DNA of 64,000 nucleotides, from positions 33,180,129-33,244,128 of the forward strand of contig NW_024037059.1 in assembly GCF_015706575.1 (NCBI RefSeq), given 5' to 3'. Position 1 is the first letter of the stretch, and every line of letters starts with the position of its first letter. The notes beneath the pieces are model-generated. The model saw only the letters and a list, made by a program, of their open reading frames with translations. It had not been told where the DNA came from and ran no database searches. The stretch comes from Patiria miniata (Eukaryota > Echinodermata > Asteroidea > Valvatida > Asterinidae). Of this stretch, positions 1 to 12,800 are shown one piece after another. The position numbers and the translations under genes were made by a program.

Positions 1-120
1 CCCACCATGCAAAGCCTCAAATCTTATATATTATCTATGTTGGTTACTCATTCTATGTCTGGCATTCCGTTGTATTTTGTTTGCATTTTTATTGATACAC
101 ACAGTATACTGTTCAAATAT

Positions 121-275
121 TCGAGACTCAAATTGACTTGAGCTAAATATTTGACTCCACTCGACTCCACTTTCTTGACCTAATAACTCGACTAGACACG
201 AGTCACTTCTTAAAAATAATGACTCGACTCGACTCGAGTCTCAAAAATCAGTGACTCGTTACAACTCTCAATAAA
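121..275. repeat. GACTCGAGTC-rich repeat, terminal fragment of a hAT-like family
   Basis: Rich in CGACTCGAGTC words and ending GTTACAACTCT, like the end of the intact element at 40501-41838. A sister copy lies at 5831-6022. Only one end is present, so this is a fragment in the 3' part of the IQANK1-like locus. Confidence 0.55.
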
Positions 276-691
276 GGAAGCCTGAAGAAATCTAGAGGGA
301 ACAAACGATGAACTTTTGAGGGGGAAAAATCACAGAATCAGGTAGGGATTGAAACCAAGAACATAAAGTGCTGTTGCTGGGATCCATACCAGGATGACAA
401 ATGTACCGCTGTGCCAACCTGACTTTACTTGATACCTATATACTGATGACAGTGGGCCGCAGCGGATCCACGTTGATAAAAACGCAGGCAGATATAAGAA
501 AACGGAATGCTGCTGTGCAGCCCTTATGTCTTTTGACTGCCTGCATTTTAATCAACCTGGATTGGCCTCTGATGGGCATTTACATTTGTTTGCATAACAT
601 AGGATTTTCTGCAATGACCAGGACCACCATGTGTGGGAATGTGTCCGACCACCTCCCTATTCCCCTCAACAATATTGTAATCATTTCACAC

Positions 692-836
692 CTGCAAGGT
701 AATATCTGTCTTCACATTCTGAGCGGTGCATTTGTCATGTTCTGTGATACGCTTGTTCAGCTCACAGTAAGCCTTGTTGAGTTGCAGCTGTCTCGTATCA
801 TGGTCTTTCTGTGCCTCAGCAAGTTGGTTCTCTAAC
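692..836 (-). CDS. IQANK1: IQANK1-like exon 6 (coiled coil), last exon in window
   Basis: Reads KLENQLAEAQKDHDTRQLQL and on to KTDITLQ, a coiled-coil segment. Acceptor ATATTCAG, donor GTGTGA. Phase matches exon 5. No further exon is visible in 1-691. Confidence 0.72.
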
Positions 837-3800
837 CTGAATATGACAAATTGAAACCACAATAATGCAAGCAAATATATGACACAAAATGGAATGTCTA
901 GTCTGTCTACACCTCAATATATTGAACAAATAGAGACACAGCCTGTTCAAATTTGTTAAAATACACTGCGCAACAAGATGAAGTCTGGTTTCCAGGAACC
1001 AACTTTTGGTGTTGTTCAGTGAGAAACAACTAGCTAGCTAGTTCTCCAGTGTTGGGTGCATGAGCACCATGTTCTCAAAAGATGTGTTCCAAATGTAACA
1101 AACATGAATGCTCTTACTGTTGAGATTGAAAAATCTATAACCAGTTGACAGTGATAGGAATCAGAGTTTAAAAATGGCCTTTCAAAAAGTGGAGGATAAT
1201 AGCTGAAAATGTATACATGTATAAGTAGAATTGTGAAACTTGTGGAGGCTTTTTGGCACATCAGCCTGAACAACTGATAGAATGTTAGGATTTACTCTAG
1301 AAGTCATGACCCAATACTGGTAAACTGGCAGTTTGGTGATATAATCCAAATATGCATTAGCCTGGCTTTGGCTTCATAATTTTTTATGTCCCCAACTTGA
1401 TTGGGGGGAGGGGGGAGGGGAGGGGACCTCTGGCCCAATGTGGTGTTCTCCACCAGGATCATCAAATGTTAATATCAAAATGAGATCGGGGGAGGAGTAA
1501 TTACATTTCAGTTTAACAGTTTTACTATTCATAAGATGGAATTTGCATCGGGTGATGTAAATTTATTATTAGGTTTTGCCCTTCACCGACATTTAAACAC
1601 TGTATACTCAGTGAGTTACCAGCCAACCGTTGGAATCCCGACCAGCCAACCGATCCCGCAAGCTCAGTGGTCGAGTGTTAAGACGTCTGCACTAGAAAGC
1701 AGGAGGTCGTGGGTTTGAGTCCCACCCGAGTGATTTTTTCTCACTTTCACTCGGGGGGTAACACACTGAGTAAACAGTGTTTATACGTCAGCGAAGGGCA
1801 AAACTTAATAACAAATTAACAGTTTCAATTATTCCTAAGCCAGATATGAAGACCAAATTCTAAAGAAAAACTCCTTACTTTGCCATCTCTGCCTCTCTCC
1901 TCTTCCGCTCTTCTTCCTTGCGCTGTTCTCGTTGTGTTTCCATCTTGGTAATCATGGTGTCAGTCAAAGTGATGTCCCACTCTTGCAAGAGCACAGTCAG
2001 TGGCTCATGAGCTGCCACCTGCTCAGGCGTGGCACCATCACTAGCATAGAGGCGAGGGTCTGCACCATTCTGGAGGAGAACCTGAGCAGCTGTTAGGTGA
2101 CCAGCAAATGCAGCCCTGAGGTGAGACAAAATATAGACTGCTGCCTAAACAACAGCCACATGAAGATGCTCAACTCTCCCTCAATAAACAGTGCAAAACC
2201 AACTTTTTGCTCAACAGAATTCAGAAACTGGGCTGAGTGAGGCCATGTAAAAAGATTTTTGTTTTTGGAAGGCCATTTTATTGACATTCGAAGCCATTTT
2301 TTTCTATTATGAATTTCATCCTTTAAATAACACGTAATTTCCAATCTGATTTGAAATTTTTTTTTTTACAGAATTGTTCTCTATCTGAAAGAATATATAC
2401 ATAATGTTGACACATCACAAATAAAATGGATATTTTGGACCGCATTCCATGCGTCGTCACCAGCTCATCAAATGTTCAAAGAGAGGTCATGCATGGAATG
2501 CCATCTATACAGCGCACACCAAATGAACGGCTTTGCATTTGCAGTGCGCTGAGGACTGACTAATTATTTGCAGTCGGCAGGTCGGCCAGCGGCGTGGTGG
2601 GGTTCGACAAGTAGGAGTTGTTCCATGCTAGCCGTGTGTATATAATTACTATGGTACGCGCAGTGAACTGTGCTTCACCAGTGAAACATTTTTGGCCCAT
2701 GCCCCGACGACTACTTTTAGACAAATGACAAACTTGATTCATTTTTTTTTCAATTATCCAGTCAAAAAAGTAATGTCTTCAGCTACGAATACCTGCAAAA
2801 TGACACAACTGTTATTTCACATTCTGCATCCACTTTAATGTAATGACATGGGAAGGACATAAGTTTTACCTACATGTACATGCTGCATACCTGCATCAGT
2901 TCACAATGGCAAGAACAAAGGAATGTCAGACAATTCAACCATTGAGACAACTTGACTTGGGACAGCTCGACTGTTGAGACAACTCGACTGTTGAGACAAC
3001 ATAATCACGTTTCATTATCCGAAACCTACCGATCTCTTATGTCATGTATGTCTGCCCATCCCAAGTGCCAATGAATGGGATAGCGCCATCATTCTCCTCA
3101 AATAAGCCAACCCCGTCCAGCAACCTCAGCCCAATCACCCCGGCCCAATCCGACCGGGCCAAGCATGCTACCCCAAACCCGTACCCCACCATCCGCGGCT
3201 GGACTCACAGCAACAAAATCCCAACGGCAAAACAAAAAACTTGGCGTCTTCCAATCCCTTGCCCCCAAGAGATTGGAAAACCCCAGCATAATGGGAGTCC
3301 CGGCTGAGCCAAACTCAATTGTATCCTGTCAAGCAACCCCAACCCAATGATCAAACCATCCCGGGTAGGGCCTTACTAAAAATATTCCCTACTATCCCCC
3401 GAAACATTGCGAGTCGACTTGTCTCAACTGGCGACTTGTCTCAACGGATGACTTGTCTTTCCATTTAACGCACATACGGTCCAGTTGTCCCAACGGTCAA
3501 GTTGTCTCAACGGTCCAGTTGTCCCGAGTCGAGTTGTCTCAACGGTCGAGTTTTCTCAACGGTTGAGCTGTCCCGAGTCAAGTTGTCTCAACGGTTGAGT
3601 TGTCTGACCCTTGAACAAAGCCACCCAGTCTAAAGTCAAGCTATTCAAATATTAAAACTGTGACCCAACAAGGCCTTCCTTTTTTTTATTTGTCATCCCT
3701 AAAAACTGACAAGTGATTTGACTTGTGACTTGTGACTCTAGTACCCTGTGTCACAGTTGGAATTACCTGTACAACGGAGTGCGCTCAAACTGTCCCCTTG

Positions 3801-6800
3801 AATTGACATCAGCCCCTCTCTCTATTAGCAGTTTGATGGTGTCAGCATGACCCCCACTGGCTGCCTCAGACAAGGGTGTGTTACTATTGGCATCTTCACA
3901 GTCAATCATCTCTAGTTGGTGTTTGGCCCTGAGGGCCAGGCCCATGGGGTCTGTGCCTATGCCCTGCTTGACGTCATCATTCTCAACCTCAAGAATGAAA
4001 AATGGGGATTTGGCAAAATGAAACACCACAAGCAAATTAAGTGCATGCCGAATTGTAATCAACCCTGTTGGAGATGAGCAGTATTCAAGTTTCAAAGGAA
4101 ATTGTTCAAGAAAGTTTAGAAAAATGTAGCTACCAATTTTTAATTGACCGTCAATATATCTTTAGTTTTTTTTATTTTTTTATTCTAAAGGAAGCACACG
4201 TACATAAATGTGCATGTAAGCTGCATTGAATATCCCTTACTGCCACAATACATGTACATGTGACATTGTGGGCTAGGCAATTGTAAAGTGTGCACAATTC
4301 AAACACAAGAGTTGACATTACCATTTGGTTCATAACTTTGGGTTGCAAAAGCGACCTGAACAGTCCACACACTTAAAGCCCATCACAAAGTTAGAATCAG
4401 ATGTCACTGACCTCCTTAAGTACCATGAGTATCTCATCATTCTCTCCATCAAAGGCTGCCTCCAAGAATCGCTTGATCCTCTGTTGACGTAGCTTCCTCC
4501 TTTGTCTCTCCTCCATCTCCTTCCGGTGTTCCTCCTCTGCCCTCTCCTGCTCTCTTTTCACCATGGCAACAAAGGCCTACAGGATTAGAATCAAGCATTT
4601 TTGAATTCTGAGACTTTTGCCAGTCACACTATCCCATGACAGTCTGTCGCTGACAAAAGGAACAAAGTCTGCAAGTTTGGAATAGGCAAAAACAGGCATT
4701 TGCCACAGATTTGCCACTTTCTGTGTTTTAACAACAAAGGTGGCTAAAACAGCCTGCCTATTTCAAAATACACGTCTCTGACTTAAAACTTAAAAACGAA
4801 CATATTTATAAAAGATTCATAAATAAGAATCAAACTTAATAGAGTGGCAACCCAGAAACAAGTGCTATGCAAATTAGCTGAGAATCACTCACACGATTGA
4901 GCTGATAACTATTACTGCAAAACTAGTCCGAAAATTTGGGACCCTCAATACTGTGTATGAGCATGGAGATATAGTTCCATGGTAGAGTATAGCTCCATGG
5001 TATGAGAGTCCCAACTACTTAAGGTGTTAAAAACATGCAATACAAGAGGCTGGCACCTAAAAGGACCAGTCCAACAACCCTTCAGCACTGTATCAATCAA
5101 CTGTGCCAAAAGAAACATGGCATGTCTGGTATTAGTCTCTTTTTTTCTACTCATTTCTGCATAGTCAGCCATCAGACTAATGACAATGAATGAAGATCAG
5201 AAGTCAGTCTTTTCAAACAGTTGGACCACGGTTGTACATGTGCCAGTCTAGTATTTAGCCTCATTTTGAAATCACTTGACTTCCCTCTCATGTGCAAAAT
5301 ATTGAAGAAAAGACTTCAAAACTGGAGTTGCGTCTTCAAACTTAATTGGTTGGTGACATTTACAGAGGACCCTTTTTTTTGCCCTATGAAATTTTTGGAG
5401 AATTTTGCTGGCTAAAGAGTGAGTACGTACAGTTGGCCTGATTTAGTTTTGCATGTTTTTCAGTACTGGAGGTCCCAGTTGTGTTGCAAAACTTGATACT
5501 CAATGAAAACTGAGAAATTAAATGAGTGCACATGTACATGCATCTCTTCAATGCAGAAGAAGACAGAGATATGGAAGGACACAAATGCTCAAATGCCATT
5601 ACATTGTACCGTACATGCAGTGGTGCTCAATGACACTGTATTAGGGTTTATGCACAATCAGAAAACTAGTTGTGACATATAGGGCCAACGGTAATTGGCA
5701 CAATTAAAAAGCATATACACATGGAGTTCCAAGGACTCTTGTGAGTATTCGCACAGAATGTCACATTTTTTTAGAATTAGAATCCACATGTTTATTTATT
5801 TATTTAATGTTTATTGTTTATTTATTGTATGGTGTTCAAATATTTGTGACTCAAATTGATTTGAGCTAATATATAATTACTTGACTCAACTTGACTACAC
5901 ACTGTGACTCGACTCGACCTTCTTGACCTAATGACACCACTCGACACAAGTCACACAAGTCACTTCTTTAAATTGACCTGACTCGACTCGAGTCACAAAA
6001 ATCAGGGACTTGTTACAACTCTGCCATTGAATCCTACATGTAACTATACCTCTTTCTCTAGTTTCTCCATCATGGCTTCATACTCTTCCTTTTCTCGTCT
6101 CAGCTTCATAAGATGACCCTTCCCCAGAAACCGGCGCACCCATTTCTGGATGACCACAGCAGCCAGTGTCTCCTTTGATGGTGGTTTGGGCTTTGATGGA
6201 GCATTGTCTTTCTTGGCACCAGCTTTTGGTGTGGAGGCAGCTTTGCCGCCAGGCCGGTTAGGTGTCTTAGCTCCAGCTAATGAAGTGTCAATTATGTAAC
6301 AGACCAATGTTTTAAGCATTTTCTAGGCCTAAGGCCCCAAAAAAACAGCTTCCAATTACATGGCATTCGAAAATAAGGTAGGCAAGTAGGGAATTAAAAA
6401 AAAAAAATTGGTGCCTTTTTTGGGTGTACGATCATAATATGGAGACGTCTGCGTGTAGTCAAGGGTAAAAGGTAGAAATTGATGGTTTTGGGTGTTTTTT
6501 TCTCCTCATTTTTCTGGAAGCAGAAACTGGAAGCGAATTTATTTTTTTGGCCTAACAGCAGTGATTTAAAAGAAAGAATGAATAAGGGAATAAATGTGTG
6601 CTCGGGAGGATTTAATCACTCTGTTTAAGACCGCTTGGAGTCTGGGTGCTGATTTCGGCTCGGGTAATTATCAGCAACCAGACTCCAAGCGGTCTTAAAC
6701 AGAGTGATTAATACCGACAAAGCACATATTTATTCCCATTCATAAATACCTTTTTGTTAAAAAAAATCTAAACTTTATGGTAAAAAAACCCCAGATTTTG

Positions 6801-9800
6801 TTCAACAAGTTCACTTCATGTTTTTTGAAACACCCCTCTTGCTAAATAATGGAGTGTCCAGCTGGCGAGTAAGATGTAAACAACTCCTTTTATGGAGATT
6901 GGCGCGTGCGTCGTGCATACTGCGCGATGTCGCGCAGAATGCACCTGGGGGGTTGCGTTGTGAATTTAGGAAATTCTGACTCACAGGTAGTATTGCGCAT
7001 GCCTAAGTGAGGATTGTGAACGTTCAACCAATAAAACGGTAAGAGGCACTGGATTTTTAGGAGTCCAAATTTCATGTGATGTTGGAAAAGTGTTTACCAG
7101 CTAGCCATGTCTTTATAATCCGTTTAAGACCGGCCACGTGACGGGCTCTCGACCAACAGGAATGGGAATTTAAAACTGTCTTAGGTATTTTTGAATAGTT
7201 TTTAACATCTTGGATGAGCAAAGTTGTGAATGAATGTGAAGTTGTGGACCCGGCCGTTCCAATAAATAATTAAGAAAAAGGAAAATCCATTTTTAGGTTA
7301 TTGAACTCACTTGATTAGTAATTAATGTTGAATGCCAGAAACAGGAAGGTTGTCATCAGATTGATTTTTTTCAGGGAATTTCTTGGGTAAAACTCAAACA
7401 ATGCAGACAATGGAGTCCTCTAACGTGGCGCACTTTGATTTCCCCCGAATTTCTTCATGTAGAGTTTCCAAACCTCTTTAGTTGACAAGCTTCAAATTCA
7501 TTCAATTAAAAGCTGGTCAGTTTTGCCTTAATAACACTTACTGTTGAAGTCTTGTGGACAATTTTAGTGTCATGAAAATATTCCAAAATTGAAAAAGTGG
7601 GGCATCCTGAAATTTGGCACAAAATCGGCCAAAACAAACTTTGTTAATATTGTGGATTTTCCAAGATGTTTCATTTTCTCCACTCTTTTGCTTAAACAAA
7701 ATTGTGTGCAAAGGAGCTACAATTTTGTTGAAAACAAATAAAAAGACAACATAATGGCAATTCCAAAAATGTAAGAATTAACAAACAAAAAAAGGAGGAG
7801 GAGATAGGTAGTAAAAAGGACGGGAACGAGAAACTGGTTTATTTTTCTTACTTGGCCTTATTTACTTATCTCCACTTACACATCTAATGACATGTTAGTA
7901 AGAAGAGTATAAATCTCTTACTTCGGGGAGAATTAGAAAAAAAAAAAAAGGTTCACTATGCCATCCAAATTTGAACGGTTTCTCAGTCCCAGATTCATGT
8001 CTTATCATCACTTTTGCAATGACTGACCTTCATTGAGATGATATGAAAAAAAAGCAGCGTCAGGTTGCAACATTCTTGGTTCTTGGTTGGTTCTTGGTTG
8101 GTTCTTCTCCTAAATACTCCACGTGGGAGTTTATACAGGAGGCCAAAAACACCGGGGCAAACCCCTTCTCTTAGCGATAAGTCTTTCCTCAGGCAGAATT
8201 TAAAACGTGATTCATTCAGCAATTTGATTTGGAATTGAAATCCAATATTAAGCAATAGTTATAGTAGGCCTATGTTGTTTTTTTCTCGAAATATACAGCT
8301 GAAGCTGAACTGAATCTTCATCAGGGTAGTTGGGAGCAACTATAGAATGCAGGGCCACGCCGGAAAAGGTTTTTTTTTTTGTAGTTGGATGCGATGTGAG
8401 GAGTGGGGTCATTGAGAAGAATGGCACTCTTTTGAGAACAAAGCAACGTTGGTATGTGAGATTCTCCTATGCGTACGTACGCGGGTACGGTATGACATAG
8501 ATGTATAAAAAATAGAGGGCGGTATAAAGAGTGAATGAGCATGAAGTAAATTGTGATCAATAGAGGGCGCTATAGAGAGTGAATTATTGACAAGTACGTA
8601 GTATATATACCGAGTGAGACAGCTTGGGATGTCTTGGATGTCTTGGATGTGAGGTGGATGAGCATGAAGCCATGATCAATAGAGGGTGCTTTATTTACCC
8701 CAGGACCCTCTACTGTATTTACCCTGTAAAGTATAAAACCCACTACTTTATTTGCTTATCTAAAACCAACCCCAACCTACCCTCTCATTCTGTCTTGGAT
8801 GCATGGATGCGCGGATGCGGGGTGGGCATAAAGTAAATTTTAATCAATAGAGGGCGCGTTATTGGAAGCCTGGATGCGCGGATGCGGGGTGGGCATGAAG
8901 TAACTTTTAATCAATAGAGGGCACTTTATTGGATGCCTCGATGTGCGGATGCAGAGTGGGCATGAAGTACATGTAAGGGCGCTATAGAAATGAGCGGATG
9001 GCATGAAGTTAATCTTAATAAATAGAGGGCGCTCTATTGGATGCCTGGATGCACGGATGCGGAGTAGGCATGAAGTAAATTTTAATCAATAGAGGGCGCT
9101 ATAAAAAAACGATTGCGCATCCCCACAGTAATGGATGTGCGGATTTAATATGGAGTGGCCCTGTATTCTATAGTTGTACTGGTAGTTGTTCAGCACCCTT
9201 CTTTACTTTAGGTTTTGAGCACTTTTGTCATGTTTGTTGCTAAAACGAACAAAATGTACAAATTACAAATGCATAGGCTACCATTGCCTACCTTTAAGTT
9301 TAACAACATGTTATCCCAATTGTCATGATCATTATAAGTTCCCATGTGGAATTTGTCAATACGCAGTTAAAAACAACGACCCAGCACTCGAGTGCGATGC
9401 ATGCAAGAACTGGATTCATAACAAATGTTCAGGTATCTCAGACGGAAGTTACAACCATTATCTTTCACTCCACAGTTTCAACTGGATATGTCCATCTTGC
9501 GATGTTTTAAACTTTTCTAGCTCTCTGTTTTCACTTGACCAGCTTGACACGCAAAACTCATATGAAAGTTTATCACTGGAAAATTCTGGAAATAGAGAGG
9601 ACAGTACTCAATTTATTCCTGTGGTTACTTCTAGCCCTTATGACAATGAGGAAATGAGGAGAACTGCTAACAAATCAAAGACTTTTGTGCCCAAGTTCCC
9701 AAGTATGGATCAACCGGCAAATAGACTATTCAAGGACACAAACACAACTAAATCCAAGTCCAAACCTAATTCCAGCTCAAAAACTGCTCCGAAAAATGGT

Positions 9801-12800
9801 GTTAGATTTTGTGTCATGAACTGTTGTAGCATCAGGGGAAAATCTGCTCTCCTGGATGCTTTTGTGTCGCTTGAAAACCCTGAAGTTATCATTGGGACAG
9901 AATCGTGGTTAGATGATTCCATTCAATCAGCTGAGGTGTTTCCCCCCAATTTCACCGTTTACAAAAGAGATTACCAAAGTTTTTGTGGCTGTAAAACACG
10001 GCATTTCATCTCTTGAGATAGAGAGATACTGTGGTGTCAACTCTCCTTCAATACCAAGTCCAGGAGTGATGATATACTTGTGGGAGCAAAGTACAGATCA
10101 CCAGAATCATATAGACCCGAGTCATTGGAAGGCTTAGACGAAAGCTTACAGAAGTTGCAGAACAGTGTGAATGCACCGTTTATAATCTTAGGAGGGGACT
10201 TCAACATACCAGGCATGTGTTGGAAAAGTGATGATGCTACAATTCCCGTTAATAGCATTCAGACCGACATACTTCGCATTGCAAACGACCATAACCTTGA
10301 TCAGATGGGTAAATTTCACAACGAGAAGGGACCTGGCGTCTGGTACGGAGAACATTTTAGATCTCTTGTTCACTACACGCCCAACTTTAGTCAACAACAC
10401 CCGTGCAAGTTCTGGGATTAGTGATCATGCAGCAGTGAAAGCAGAAGTTAACATCAGGGCGACCAAACCCATGAAACCACCTAGGACCATTTTCCGATGG
10501 AAGGATGTTGACGAACCTGGCTTCATTGAATCAGTATCCAAGTTGCAAGCTGATTTTATGAACTCATCTCCACTAACGAAACCTGTGGAGGAAAACTGTA
10601 ATATCTTCAAAAATGGGTTGACTGATATCATAAACCAACTAGTTCCTCAGAAGATTGCCAAGGGCAGACCTAGACCTGCTTGGCTTTCAACTGACCTAAT
10701 ATGCATGTGCAGAAAGAAAGAGAGGCGTTATGTGAAAGCAAAGAAAAGTGGGTTAGCATCAGACTGGGAAGACTTCAAAATACTACAGAAGAAAGTCAAC
10801 CGTGAGGTTCGCTGAGCAAAGCGTTCTCACCTACAGGATATTACCTCATCTGAAAATCCAAGACAGTTTTGGCGATTTATTAACTCCAACAGGAAAGACA
10901 ACACGGCCATACAGGTTCTCAAAAAAGATAACACAAACATCACCACAGATAAAGAAAAAGCTGGTGTGCTAACTGACCAGTTCAGTAGTGTGTTCACCAG
11001 AGAAGGGGAGGTTGATACAGATACCCAGCAGAGTTTACCATCCAGTCCATATCCTGACATGCCTGACATTGTGGTGTCCGTGGATGGCGTTGCCAAGCTG
11101 CTGAAGGAGGTTAACACCAGTAAATCTGCAGGACCCGATGCTCTGTCTAACAAGGCACTTAAACTGGCTGCTGATGTCATTGCACCAATGCTTGCGGTCA
11201 TATTTCAACAGTCACTCGACACTGGCACTCTGCCTACAGATTGGAGAAAAGCAAATGTTGCGCCACTTTTCAAAAAGGGCTCCAGATATGATCCCTCTAA
11301 CTACAGGCCAATCTCACTGACATCGGTTAGTTGTAAACTGTTAGAGCACATCATAGACAGCCATCTTATGGAACATCTTACAGACAACCAAATCCTGAAC
11401 CCGAACCAACACGCTTTCCAGAAAGGCTTATCATGTGAATCACAGCTCGTCATGACCATGCAAGATCTGACCAGTAATTTCGACAACCAAATAACCACAG
11501 ATGTTGCAGTATTAGACTTCTCGAAAGCTTTCGATGTCGTCCCTCACAAGAAGCTAATCCAAAAAATTGGGTATTATGGAGTCAGAGGTAAAACTCAGAA
11601 CTGGATTAAATCATTTCTGACAGACAGGCTACAACGGGTGATGGTCAACTGTGAAACATCCAAGTGGCATCAAGTATTAAGGGGAGTTCCGCAGGGAACA
11701 GTCCTGGGACCGCACTTGTTTCTACTCTTCATAAATGACATCAACGACTCTGTGGGTGGAACAACACGACTTTTTGCTGATGACTGTTTGATGTACCGCA
11801 AGATTCATTCTCCATCCGATGAGCATTCATTCCAGAAAGATCTTGATACCTTGGCTGACTGGGCAGATACATGGGGTATGAAATTCAATCCAAGCAAATG
11901 CAATATCATGAGAATCTCCAGAAAAAGAGACTCGGTAAAACCATCATACACCATGTTAGGGGTAAATCTTGAAGTAAAAGCTGAGATCACTTATCTCGGT
12001 ATCATCATCCAAAATAAATTTGAGTTGGAACCGCCTGACTGAACATGCAGCCTATAAAGCCACCCGTGTCCTCAACTTCATCATGAGAAACTTCTACCCA
12101 GCCTCAAAAAGTCAAAGTCCGTCAAAGAGAAATTATATTTCACCCTGGTTAGGCCCCTCCTTGAATATGGGAGTACTGCTTGGAACCCATATGCCACCAA
12201 AAACATCTCTTCACTTGAAAGAGTCCAGAGGCGAGCTGTACGTTTCGAGCTGCAAGGATTTTTCAAGAAGAAGCAGCGTAACTCAGATGTTGGCCACCTT
12301 GGGCTGGACATCACTTGAAGAAAGGAGGGAATTAAACCAACTAGTATTTTTGTACAAGGTCATCAACAACACAGTAAACATTCAACCAGATGCACTGCAA
12401 CCGAAAAGTAACAGACAAAGGAGGGGGGAACAACTGCCAATTTAATGAAATCACCGCAAGAACCAATGTCTACATGCAATCCTTCTTACCAAGAACAGTC
12501 AGAAAATGTACCGAACAAATTACCCCAAGATGTCATCAATGCCCCAAACCACAATCAATTTAAATCATTGAATTAGTTAATGCCACTCTCCAAGCCTCTT
12601 AGTTATACTTCCTCGAGGAGATCTGAGGAGGATAACCACCAAGTACCAAGTATATAGGCCTAGGCCCAGGCCCTATTTGTCTTGCATGATGTATTTATGT
12701 AGCCCGACTGCGTCTGGCCGTACAGTATCATCGAAAGCTAACGTACTACTACAGAGCTTGTGATAGTACTGTACGGCCAGACGCAGTCGGGCTAGTATTT

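Larger units (their letters stand above)
9225..12570 (+). mobile_element. Non-LTR retrotransposon (LINE), PHD finger + AP endonuclease + RT, CR1/Jockey-like
   Basis: A near full-length but inactive LINE in intron 1 of the IQANK1-like gene, antisense to it. Order: PHD-type zinc finger (about 9330-9500), AP-endonuclease (about 9800-10440), linker, reverse transcriptase (about 11080-12010), C-terminal domain (to about 12440), short remnant to about 12570. Breaks seen: frame changes near 9980-10080, near 10290, near 12020 and at least two more by 12300, plus an in-frame TGA at 10813-10815. The RT block itself is open. Clade is by motif recall and could be L2, CR1 or a relative. Confidence 0.85.

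Noticed and set aside
401-835. 144-residue plus-strand protein
   Set aside because: It overlaps the minus-strand exon at 692-836, which has splice borders and phase agreement; the plus frame has no recognisable domain.
1662-1735. Functional tRNA-Ser gene
   Set aside because: A and B boxes are visible, but the anticodon stem has an extra A, the long variable arm of tRNA-Ser is missing, and the sequence is embedded in a repeated SINE body that recurs at 55250-55455.
3044-3350. Proline-rich protein gene
   Set aside because: The overlapping frames lie wholly inside the foldback element at 2921-3612, have no splice support, and reflect C-rich composition.
10813-10815. TGA as a recoded (selenocysteine) codon in the LINE
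   Set aside because: Other frame breaks nearby and the Arg-rich context fit simple CGA to TGA decay; no recoding element was seen.
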